A DNA stretch of 64,000 bases from Candidatus Gastranaerophilales bacterium (lineage in GTDB: Bacteria > Cyanobacteriota > Vampirovibrionia > Gastranaerophilales > Gastranaerophilaceae): contig UNSK01000005.1 in assembly GCA_900552525.1 (NCBI GenBank), positions 1-64,000 on the forward strand, written 5' to 3'. Of this stretch, positions 26,106 through 32,788 are shown in pieces. Within the stretch, counting starts at the first letter, position 1; each line of letters starts with the position of its first letter. The position numbers and the translations under genes were made by a program. The notes beneath the pieces are model-generated. The model searched no databases. It was not told the DNA's origin and worked only from the letters and a program-made list of their open reading frames with translations.

Positions 26106-27025
26106 GTACTATTTTTTAAATCCATCTCTGCAAGCATTTCCAAATCTTCCGCGGCATCTGCGCCTTTAGTTGTAAGGTAATCTCCCGACAGCATTCCGTT
26201 AATTCCAGCTCTAAACCCGAGCTCCTGCATTTCTTTTGAAAGTCTTGAAGTCCTTCCGCCGGCATAACGTAAAATCACTTTGGGAAGCAGTATTCTAAAA
26301 ACACAAATAGTCCTTATAATCTCTTCTTCAGTAATCTTATCCTCATAACTTTCCAGAGGTGTTCCTTTAATAGGATTAAGAATATTTATCGGTACTGTTT
26401 TGGGATTAAGCTCTGCTAAAGAAAGTGCCATCTCTAATCTGTCTTCCCTTGTTTCCCCCATGCCGAGAATTACGCCGGTGCAGGCTTCAATACCATTTTT
26501 CATAAGTAATTTTACAGTATTTATTCTATCCTCGTAATTATGCGTTGTACAAATTTCTTTATGATAATTTTTTGAAGTATTTATATTGTGATTAAATCTT
26601 TCTACACCAGCCTTTTTAATTTGCTTTATCTGCTCTTCAGTAAGAAGCCCCAGTGAAGCGCAGCAATGTATACCATCAATAGAAGCTACTGCTCTTACCA
26701 TTTCTAAGATTTTCTCAAAATCCCTGCCGGACTCACTTCTCCCAGAAGTCACGATGCAGAATCTTGAAGCCCCGTTTTCTTTTGCTCTGAGTGCCGCAGA
26801 TTTGACATCTTCTACATCCAGAAGAGGATGACACTTGATTTCAGCATGATTATGAATACTTTGAGAGCAGTACTTGCAGTTCTCTCCGCATTTGCCGGTT
26901 CTTGCGCTTATGATTGAACAAACTTCAACCTCATTTGTAAAATTTGATTTTGTCACTTGCTCTGCCATCTCTACGAGTTCGTTCAAATCCATATCATATA
27001 ATTTTAATAATTCCTGTTTATTCAT
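26093..27025 (-). CDS. bioB: Biotin synthase
   Basis: 310 residues. Radical-SAM enzyme inserting sulfur into dethiobiotin. The SAM cluster motif CGENCKYC (CxxxCxxC) follows CSIISARTGK near residue 42; later family segments include FCIVTSGR, RFNHNINTSKNYH near 140 and NPIKGTPLE near 217. It lies downstream of mnmA with a 4-nt overlap. No other biotin gene is in the window. The enzyme needs a 4Fe-4S and an auxiliary Fe-S cluster, as does NadA in the same operon. Confidence 0.95.
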   Translation of the reverse strand: MNKQELLKLYDMDLNELVEMAEQVTKSNFTNEVEVCSIISARTGKCGENCKYCSQSIHNHAEIKCHPLLDVEDVKSAALRAKENGASRFCIVTSGRSESGRDFEKILEMVRAVASIDGIHCCASLGLLTEEQIKQIKKAGVERFNHNINTSKNYHKEICTTHNYEDRINTVKLLMKNGIEACTGVILGMGETREDRLEMALSLAELNPKTVPINILNPIKGTPLESYEDKITEEEIIRTICVFRILLPKVILRYAGGRTSRLSKEMQELGFRAGINGMLSGDYLTTKGADAAEDLEMLAEMDLKNSTCKV

Positions 27026-28086
27026 AATATAATTCCTCCACCTAATACAATATCTCCGTCATAAAGCACAACTGACTGCCCCGGTGCAATAGATTTCTGC
27101 ATATTTTCAAATAAAACTTCTATATTACCTGAATCTAAAGGCTTTACTCTCACATTTGCCGGACTTTGAGTCGAACGAATCTTCGCCTGACAAGATATTT
27201 CTTTTTCTAATTTATCAATCGCAATCCAGTTTAAATCAACTGCTGTAAGCCTGTCAGAAAAAATTTTATCTTTGAACCCTACTACAACTTCGTTGGTGTC
27301 CTTCCGTAATTCAATGACATAAAGAGCTTCTGAAGAAGAAATTCCAAGCCCTTTTCTCTGCCCTATTGTATAATTCCATATTCCCTGATGCTCACCCAAA
27401 ACTTTACCGTCTGTGTCAACGATGTTTCCGGGCTTTGGGTCAACTCCGAGTAGTTCATTGTAATCACCTTCATAAAAGTCCTGCGAATCCGGCTTGTCAG
27501 CAACCGCCAATCCACACTTCTCTGCTCTTTTTCTGATTTCTTCCTTTGTATAATCTCCTAGAGGAAGCAAAATATTTTTAAGCTGTTCCTGCTTCAGGCG
27601 ATAAAGAAAATAAGATTGGTCTTTTTTAGGATTTTTTCCGCGCTTCAGAATATAACGCCCGTCTTCTTCTTCAATCCTTGCATAATGACCGGTTGCAAAC
27701 TTATCAAACTCAATACCGTTAAGTCTTGCTATCCGGGGCAATACATCAAACTTTATCAGAGAATTACACCATACACAAGGGTTTGGCGTACGTCCTGAAA
27801 GGTATTCTTTCTTAAATTTTTCTAGCACAATTTCATTATATTTTTCTACACAGTCGAAAACATAATAATCTATTCCGATTTGATTGCAAATATTTCTTGC
27901 TGCCTCAATATCTTCTTTCTCGTCCGGACCGTAACAAGCTCCTCCGCACTTGTAACTTGTAGTTGTATTCAATTTACCCCTGTATATAGCCATTGTTACG
28001 CCAATTACTTTGTGCCCTTGTTCTTTAAGCATTAAAGCTGCCGTTGAAGAGTCTACTCCGCCGGACATTCCTACAAGTATATTCAA
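27022..28086 (-). CDS. mnmA: tRNA-specific 2-thiouridylase MnmA
   Basis: 354 residues from a TTG at 28086. It thiolates U34 of tRNA for Lys, Glu and Gln. The PP-loop GMSGGVDSSTAALML is at the N-terminus; catalytic Cys regions are TPNPCVWCN near residue 100 and KCGGACYGP near 55; the ATGHYARIE motif is near 130. I prefer the TTG because GGAGCAAAGG precedes it and it overlaps the nadA stop by 4 nt (TTGA). An in-frame ATG at 28119 would add 11 residues with no ribosome site. The 3' end overlaps bioB by 4 nt. Confidence 0.94.
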   Translation of the reverse strand: MNILVGMSGGVDSSTAALMLKEQGHKVIGVTMAIYRGKLNTTTSYKCGGACYGPDEKEDIEAARNICNQIGIDYYVFDCVEKYNEIVLEKFKKEYLSGRTPNPCVWCNSLIKFDVLPRIARLNGIEFDKFATGHYARIEEEDGRYILKRGKNPKKDQSYFLYRLKQEQLKNILLPLGDYTKEEIRKRAEKCGLAVADKPDSQDFYEGDYNELLGVDPKPGNIVDTDGKVLGEHQGIWNYTIGQRKGLGISSSEALYVIELRKDTNEVVVGFKDKIFSDRLTAVDLNWIAIDKLEKEISCQAKIRSTQSPANVRVKPLDSGNIEVLFENMQKSIAPGQSVVLYDGDIVLGGGIIL

Positions 28087-28991
28087 ACCTTTGCTCCTTC
28101 CATCATTCGATTTATACATTTATATGCTTTTTCTTGAATTGACCGCTCTATTTCAATTTCATTCTGTTCCGTTTTTAAAACATTATAAATATCTTCCAGA
28201 GAATTCCATTTCATATTTGTACAAATAATGTCATCACGAATCATATAAAATTCTTTTTCGGGCAAATCTCGTTTAAGTCTGTCATAAACACCTTTTTCCG
28301 TAGCAATTACAAACCGCGTATTGCTTGACTTGCTTGCATATTCCATAATCTCTTTGGTTGAACCGACAAAGTCTGCCAGCATTGATACCGCGGTGTGACA
28401 TTCAGGATGAGCTAGAATCTTAGCTTCCGGATATTTGATACGCGCGGTTTCAATATCCTCCGGCCGAATACGTAAATGCGTAGGGCAGAAGCCGTTATAT
28501 GTAATAACTTTTAAATTACCAATCTTCCTCTCAATCCATTTGCCAAGATAAGCGTCAGGAAGAAACAAAATCTTTTCTGCCTTAAGACTTCTAACTACAT
28601 CTAGCGCATTTGAACTTGTACAGCAAATATCGCATTCTGCCTTGACTTCAGCTGTTGAGTTAATATAGCATACAGCAGGAACACCAGGATATTTTGCTCT
28701 AAATTCTCTTAATTGACTTAACCCGATCATATCAGACATAAAACATCCAGAATTCATATTCGGAAGCAAAACCTTCTTATCCGGATTAAGAAGTTTTGCT
28801 GACTGCGCCATAAAATATACTCCCGCAAAAACTATAATATCAGCATTTGTTGTAGTTGCCTTTTTACTCAAATAAAAAGAATCTCCTACAAAATCCGAAA
28901 CCTCATCAAGTTCTACAGGCTGGTAGCAATGAGTAAGAATTACCACGTTTTTCCTTCTTTTTAATTCATTTATTTTCTGTATATAATCCAT
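28083..28991 (-). CDS. nadA: Quinolinate synthase A
   Basis: 302 residues from the ATG at 28991 (GAGGCGAAGA upstream). It condenses iminoaspartate with DHAP to quinolinate in NAD synthesis using a 4Fe-4S cluster held by three Cys. Family segments: VVILTHCYQPVELDEVSDFV, VFAGVYFMAQSAKLLNPDKK, AECDICCTSSNA near residue 105, LPDAYLGKWI and HPECHTAVSMLADFVGST. First gene of nadA-mnmA-bioB. Its upstream region is shared with a divergent DtxR-family regulator and holds a palindromic site between promoter and ATG. No nadB or nadC is nearby. Confidence 0.95.
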   Translation of the reverse strand: MDYIQKINELKRRKNVVILTHCYQPVELDEVSDFVGDSFYLSKKATTTNADIIVFAGVYFMAQSAKLLNPDKKVLLPNMNSGCFMSDMIGLSQLREFRAKYPGVPAVCYINSTAEVKAECDICCTSSNALDVVRSLKAEKILFLPDAYLGKWIERKIGNLKVITYNGFCPTHLRIRPEDIETARIKYPEAKILAHPECHTAVSMLADFVGSTKEIMEYASKSSNTRFVIATEKGVYDRLKRDLPEKEFYMIRDDIICTNMKWNSLEDIYNVLKTEQNEIEIERSIQEKAYKCINRMMEGAKV

Positions 28992-29004
28992 TCTTCGCCT
29001 CGTG

Positions 29005-29058
29005 TTATGGTATACCATAAAATTTATTATATACCAGAAATAATTTTATGGTATATTA
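29005..29058. promoter_or_regulatory. Divergent nadA / dtxR control region with palindromic operators
   Basis: A 16-bp perfect palindrome TTATGGTATACCATAA (29005-29020) lies between the nadA -10 box (TATAAT, minus strand, 29026-29031) and nadA. A second half-matching copy TATGGTATATTA (29047-29058) overlaps the regulator's -10 box TATATT (29052-29057), which is 6 nt from its ATG. The arrangement suits binding by the DtxR-family protein at both promoters. Confidence 0.55.
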
Positions 29059-29063
29059 TTCTT

Positions 29064-29552
29064 ATGAAAGAATTAACAAAAAGTCTTGGAAATTATCTTC
29101 TTGCAATATATGAACTCGTGGAAGAAAATAATGCAGCACGGGTTCGTGATGTTTCCCAAAAGATGAATATCGGAGCTGCGTCTACCTCAGAAGCAGTTAA
29201 GCTGCTAGCTAAAAAGGAATACATAAATTACAGACCTTACGGCTTAATAACTCTTACATCTAAGGGCAGTCTGGCTGCAAGAAAAAAAATAGAACGCCAT
29301 AAAACAATAGAAAACTTTTTAACTAGTGTTCTTTTGCTAGATAAAAATTATGCAGATGAACTTGAATATTCGATGCCAGACGAAGTTCTGGAAAAATTTG
29401 TCGGCTATCTGACATTTATGCAAAACTGTTCCTGCAAAGAACCTAAATGGATAAAAAGTTTTCAGCATTACATAAAAGAGGGTAAAATGCAGAGTAAGTG
29501 CATTGAATGTATGAGAAATGGCAGCAGCTGCTGCAGCGGATGTAAAACTTAA
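29064..29552 (+). CDS. DtxR-family metal-dependent regulator with Cys-rich C-terminus
   Basis: 162 residues from the ATG at 29064; a longer frame from 29007 runs back through the promoter and is rejected. N-terminal winged helix LGNYLLAIYELVEENN and ARVRDVSQKMNIGAAS, then the dimerisation/metal domain with KKIERHKTIENFLTSVL. The C-terminus carries NCSCKEPKWIKSFQHYIKEG and SKCIECMRNGSSCCSGCKT, eight Cys in the last 45 residues, which may bind metal or an Fe-S cluster. Related regulators control iron or manganese uptake, but the neighbours here are nadA-mnmA-bioB and pflB. The message is probably leaderless. Confidence 0.85.
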   Translation: MKELTKSLGNYLLAIYELVEENNAARVRDVSQKMNIGAASTSEAVKLLAKKEYINYRPYGLITLTSKGSLAARKKIERHKTIENFLTSVLLLDKNYADELEYSMPDEVLEKFVGYLTFMQNCSCKEPKWIKSFQHYIKEGKMQSKCIECMRNGSSCCSGCKT

Positions 29553-29568
29553 TAAAATCTTAATAAAT

Positions 29569-29671
29569 GTTGTATAAACAACTGTACCATATTTTATTTA
29601 CGGGGTATAATAGAATTAAAGATAGTAATAGTATGCTGTCTGACATGACAGCAAAGGATAAGGAGATTAAA
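29569..29671 (+). promoter_or_regulatory. pflB promoter and leader
   Basis: TATAAT at 29606-29611 is the -10 box; no good -35 is seen, which suggests activation. A dyad GTTGT-ATAA-ACAAC (29569-29582) lies where an upstream regulator would bind. The 60-nt leader folds a hairpin TGCTGTC / GACAGCA (29634-29653) just before the AAGGAG ribosome site. Confidence 0.45.
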
Positions 29672-31753
29672 ATGTCAGAATTAACATTAGAAAAACAATC
29701 TTCTACAACAGATTTCGTAGGCGGCAAATGGCAGTCAGAAATCAATGTAAGAGATTTTATCCAAAAAAACTACACACCTTATGATGGTGATTCTAGCTTC
29801 CTGGCAGGTCCTACTGAAGCTACAACTAAATTGTGGCAGGAATGCTGCGAATTGTTCAAAAAAGAACGCGAAAACGGCGGTGTACTTGATATGGATACAA
29901 AAATTGTTTCTACAATCACTTCACACGGTGCCGGCTATATTGACAAGAGCTTAGAAAAGATTGTCGGCGTTCAGACTGATAAACCTCTAAAACGTTCTCT
30001 TCAACCGTTTGGCGGTATTAGAATGGCTGAAACTTCTTGCAAATCATATGGTTATGAAGTAGATCCAGAAGTTACAGAAATTTTTACAAAATACAGAAAA
30101 ACTCATAACCAGGGCGTATTCGATGTTTACACCCCTGAAATGAGAAAAGCCCGTCACGCAGCTATCCTTACAGGTCTTCCTGATGCTTACGGACGCGGAC
30201 GTATCATCGGTGACTACAGAAGAGTTGCACTCTATGGTATTGATAGATTAATCGAAGATAAAAAAGAACAACACGCTTCTTTAGACGGCGAAATGACTCC
30301 TGATAAAATTCAATTAAAAGAAGAAATTTCTGAACAAATCAGAGCTCTTCAAGAAATGAAAGAATTAGGACAAGCTTATGGTTTTGATATTTCTCAACCA
30401 GCTAAAAATGCTCAAGAAGCTATCCAGTGGTTGTACTTCGGTTACTTATCAGCAGTAAAAGAACAAAACGGCGCTGCTATGAGTATCGGTAGAACTTCTA
30501 CTTTCTTAGACATCTTTATTGAAAGAGATTTAAGAAACGGTGTTATTACTGAAGAACAAGCTCAAGAAATGATTGACCACTTCATCATGAAGTTAAGATT
30601 AGTTAAATTCGCTAGAACCCCTGAATACAATTCATTGTTCTCCGGCGACCCTACCTGGGTAACTGAATCTATCGGCGGTGTTGGTATTGATGGACGTCAC
30701 ATGGTTACTAAGAACTCTTTTAGATACCTTCATACTCTTGAAAACTTAGGTACTGCTCCTGAACCAAACTTAACAGTATTATGGTCTAAGAGATTACCTC
30801 ACAACTTCAAACAATACGCTGCTCACATCTCTATCACAACTTCATCTATCCAGTATGAAAATGATGATATGATGAGAGTTACACACGGTGATGATTATGC
30901 AATTGCTTGCTGCGTATCTTCTATGGTTGTCGGCAAAGAAATGCAGTTCTTCGGAGCTCGTGCTAACCTTGCTAAATGCTTATTATACGCTATTAACGGC
31001 GGTGTAGATGAAAGATTAAAAGAACAAATCGGACCTAAATACAGACCAATCACTTCTGAATACCTTGATTTCGATGAAGTTATGTCAAGATATGAAGATA
31101 TGATGGAATGGTTGGCTGGTTTATATGTTAATACATTAAACTGCATTCACTATATGCATGACAAATACTGCTACGAAAGATCTCAAATGGCTCTTCATGA
31201 CAGAGATGTTAAGAGATACTTCGCAACAGGTATTGCTGGTCTTTCAGTTGTAGCTGACTCACTTTCTGCTATTAAGTATGCAAAAGTTAAAGCTATCAGA
31301 GATGAAGACGGCATCGTAGTTGATTACGAAGTTGAAGGCGATTATCCAAAATACGGTAACAACGATGACAGAGTTGACCAATTTGCAGTAGATATCGTTA
31401 AGAAATTCATGAATATGATTAGAAAACACTATACTTATAGAAATTCTATTCCTACAATGTCTATCTTAACAATTACTTCAAACGTTGTTTACGGTAAAAA
31501 AACAGGTAATACTCCTGATGGCAGAAAAGCAGGAGTACCTCTTGCTCCAGGTGCTAACCCAATGCACGGACGTGATTCTCACGGTGCAGTTGCTTCATTA
31601 GCTTCAGTTGCTAAACTTCCGTTCAACGATGCTCAAGATGGTATCTCAAATACTTTCTCTATCATACCTAATGCTTTAGGTAAAGATGAAGTATTCATGG
31701 GCGATTTGGATATCCAACTCGACTGCGGATGCTGCGAAGGTACTTGCCAATAA
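29672..31753 (+). CDS. pflB: Pyruvate formate-lyase large subunit without glycyl-radical domain
   Basis: 693 residues from the ATG at 29672 (AAGGAG upstream). It cleaves pyruvate with CoA to acetyl-CoA and formate. The PFL barrel is intact, with the two catalytic Cys in [20 protein letters not shown] (Cys413-Cys414). Normal PflB is about 760 residues and ends with the radical-Gly segment. Here the protein follows the family to [15 protein letters not shown] and then ends in a short unrelated tail [11 protein letters not shown]. The missing segment is encoded by the next gene. By eye the codon choice is narrow, as in a highly expressed gene. pflA is separate at 40785. Confidence 0.95.
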   Translation: MSELTLEKQSSTTDFVGGKWQSEINVRDFIQKNYTPYDGDSSFLAGPTEATTKLWQECCELFKKERENGGVLDMDTKIVSTITSHGAGYIDKSLEKIVGVQTDKPLKRSLQPFGGIRMAETSCKSYGYEVDPEVTEIFTKYRKTHNQGVFDVYTPEMRKARHAAILTGLPDAYGRGRIIGDYRRVALYGIDRLIEDKKEQHASLDGEMTPDKIQLKEEISEQIRALQEMKELGQAYGFDISQPAKNAQEAIQWLYFGYLSAVKEQNGAAMSIGRTSTFLDIFIERDLRNGVITEEQAQEMIDHFIMKLRLVKFARTPEYNSLFSGDPTWVTESIGGVGIDGRHMVTKNSFRYLHTLENLGTAPEPNLTVLWSKRLPHNFKQYAAHISITTSSIQYENDDMMRVTHGDDYAIACCVSSMVVGKEMQFFGARANLAKCLLYAINGGVDERLKEQIGPKYRPITSEYLDFDEVMSRYEDMMEWLAGLYVNTLNCIHYMHDKYCYERSQMALHDRDVKRYFATGIAGLSVVADSLSAIKYAKVKAIRDEDGIVVDYEVEGDYPKYGNNDDRVDQFAVDIVKKFMNMIRKHYTYRNSIPTMSILTITSNVVYGKKTGNTPDGRKAGVPLAPGANPMHGRDSHGAVASLASVAKLPFNDAQDGISNTFSIIPNALGKDEVFMGDLDIQLDCGCCEGTCQ

Positions 31754-31769
31754 GGGTAAATATAATTTT

Positions 31770-31794
31770 AGCTGGTAGGTTTATCCTACCAGCT
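31770..31794 (+). promoter_or_regulatory. Intercistronic hairpin between the two PFL genes
   Basis: AGCTGGTAGG (31770-31779) / CCTACCAGCT (31785-31794), a perfect 10-bp stem with a 5-nt loop and no T-tract. More likely an mRNA processing or stabilising element, or a partial attenuator, setting the ratio of the two subunits than a terminator. Confidence 0.55.
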
Positions 31795-31820
31795 TGAATA
31801 TAATAGAAAGGAACAATAAA

Positions 31821-32078
31821 ATGACAACTCAACAAGAAGAAAATTTAATAAATCTTTTAGACGGTTATGTTGAAAAAGGCGGACATCACCTTAACGTAAA
31901 CGTATTTAACAGAGAAACATTACTTGATGCACAAGCACACCCAGAAAAATATCCTCAACTTACAGTAAGAGTGTCAGGATATGCAGTAAACTTCATCAAA
32001 TTAACAAAAGAACAACAAGATGATGTTATTTCAAGAACATTCCATTCACAACTTAGTGGAAATTCTTGCGGCTGCTAG
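31821..32078 (+). CDS. Detached glycyl-radical subunit of pyruvate formate-lyase (GrcA/YfiD-like)
   Basis: 85 residues from the ATG at 31821 (AAAGGAAC upstream). It is colinear with the last part of Pfl[39 protein letters not shown], then the radical motif RVSGYAVNF (Gly53) and [15 protein letters not shown]. It ends in GNSCGC, two extra Cys absent from ordinary PflB. E. coli GrcA is a spare part that repairs an intact PFL. Here the large subunit has no such domain, so this protein is predicted to be obligatory for activity and to be the substrate of PflA. Only 67 nt separate it from pflB. Confidence 0.93.
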   Translation: MTTQQEENLINLLDGYVEKGGHHLNVNVFNRETLLDAQAHPEKYPQLTVRVSGYAVNFIKLTKEQQDDVISRTFHSQLSGNSCGC

Positions 32079-32101
32079 TCATGGGTAAATAAGAAAGAAT
32101 A

Positions 32102-32140
32102 GAAAAATGCGATTGAACATTCTGTTCAATCGCATTTTTC
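32102..32140. terminator. Bidirectional terminator
   Basis: Perfect 17-bp stem GAAAAATGCGATTGAAC / GTTCAATCGCATTTTTC with a 5-nt loop, T-rich on both strands. It serves the PFL operon and the convergent MBL gene, whose stop abuts it. Confidence 0.9.
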
Positions 32141-32749
32141 TTACATAAATCTATTGTGTTCTTTTTCCCATTCTACCGACGTCATGCGCCCGTGGCCAGG
32201 ATAAATCAATGTTTCTGGAGGTAAAGTAAAAATCTTATTTTTTATACTTTCTACTATTTGTTCAAAATCTCCACCTTCTAAATCACAGCGTCCTACACTT
32301 TCTCTAAAGATTGTATCACCGGAGAAAAGTTTACCATCTGTAAGATAACATACACCGCCTTGAGTATGCCCCGGAGTATGAATGACCTTAATTTCTGTGT
32401 CACCTAGTTTAATTATGCCCCCATCTGTTACAAAGATATCAATATTTGGAATAGTCATCTGCGGCATGCCAAACATTGGTAAATACTGATTTGCTTTATT
32501 AAGCCAAGCCATATCATTTTTGTGCATAACAACCTTTACGTCAGGATTATTTCTAATCCCTGCAATATGATCAAAATGTCCATGTGTTAACAAAATGTAT
32601 TTAAGTTCTGCTCCGGCTTCGCTTAAAGCATCATTAATTTTGCTGTCTACAGCAGAACAATCCACAAGAGCAGCCTCTTTGGATTGTTCATCTATTAATA
32701 AATAATTATTATTATCTATTGGCGGTTCTATAAATGTTTTTATAATCAT
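32141..32749 (-). CDS. MBL-fold metal-dependent hydrolase
   Basis: 202 residues. Metallo-beta-lactamase fold with the metal motif LLTHGHFDHIAG near residue 55, then TPGHTQGGVCYL near 126, SGDTIFRESVGR near 145 and YPGHGRMTSVEWE near 183. The pattern is that of glyoxalase II-like hydrolases, but the substrate-binding C-terminal domain of true GloB is absent, so the substrate is open. Its promoter leaves the ATG as the predicted transcription start. Confidence 0.88.
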   Translation of the reverse strand: MIIKTFIEPPIDNNNYLLIDEQSKEAALVDCSAVDSKINDALSEAGAELKYILLTHGHFDHIAGIRNNPDVKVVMHKNDMAWLNKANQYLPMFGMPQMTIPNIDIFVTDGGIIKLGDTEIKVIHTPGHTQGGVCYLTDGKLFSGDTIFRESVGRCDLEGGDFEQIVESIKNKIFTLPPETLIYPGHGRMTSVEWEKEHNRFM

Positions 32750-32755
32750 ATATTA

Positions 32756-32784
32756 ATTCTATAATAAAAACATTCAATCTCCAA
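32756..32784 (-). promoter_or_regulatory. MBL hydrolase promoter, leaderless
   Basis: On the minus strand TTGGAG (32779-32784), 17-nt spacer, TAGAAT (32756-32761), 6 nt to the ATG at 32749. No Shine-Dalgarno. Confidence 0.5.
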
Positions 32785-32788
32785 GATA

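Noticed and set aside
31754-31800. Transcription terminator between pflB and the radical-subunit gene
   Set aside because: The hairpin has no T-tract and the downstream gene is needed for PFL, so a processing or stability element is more likely.
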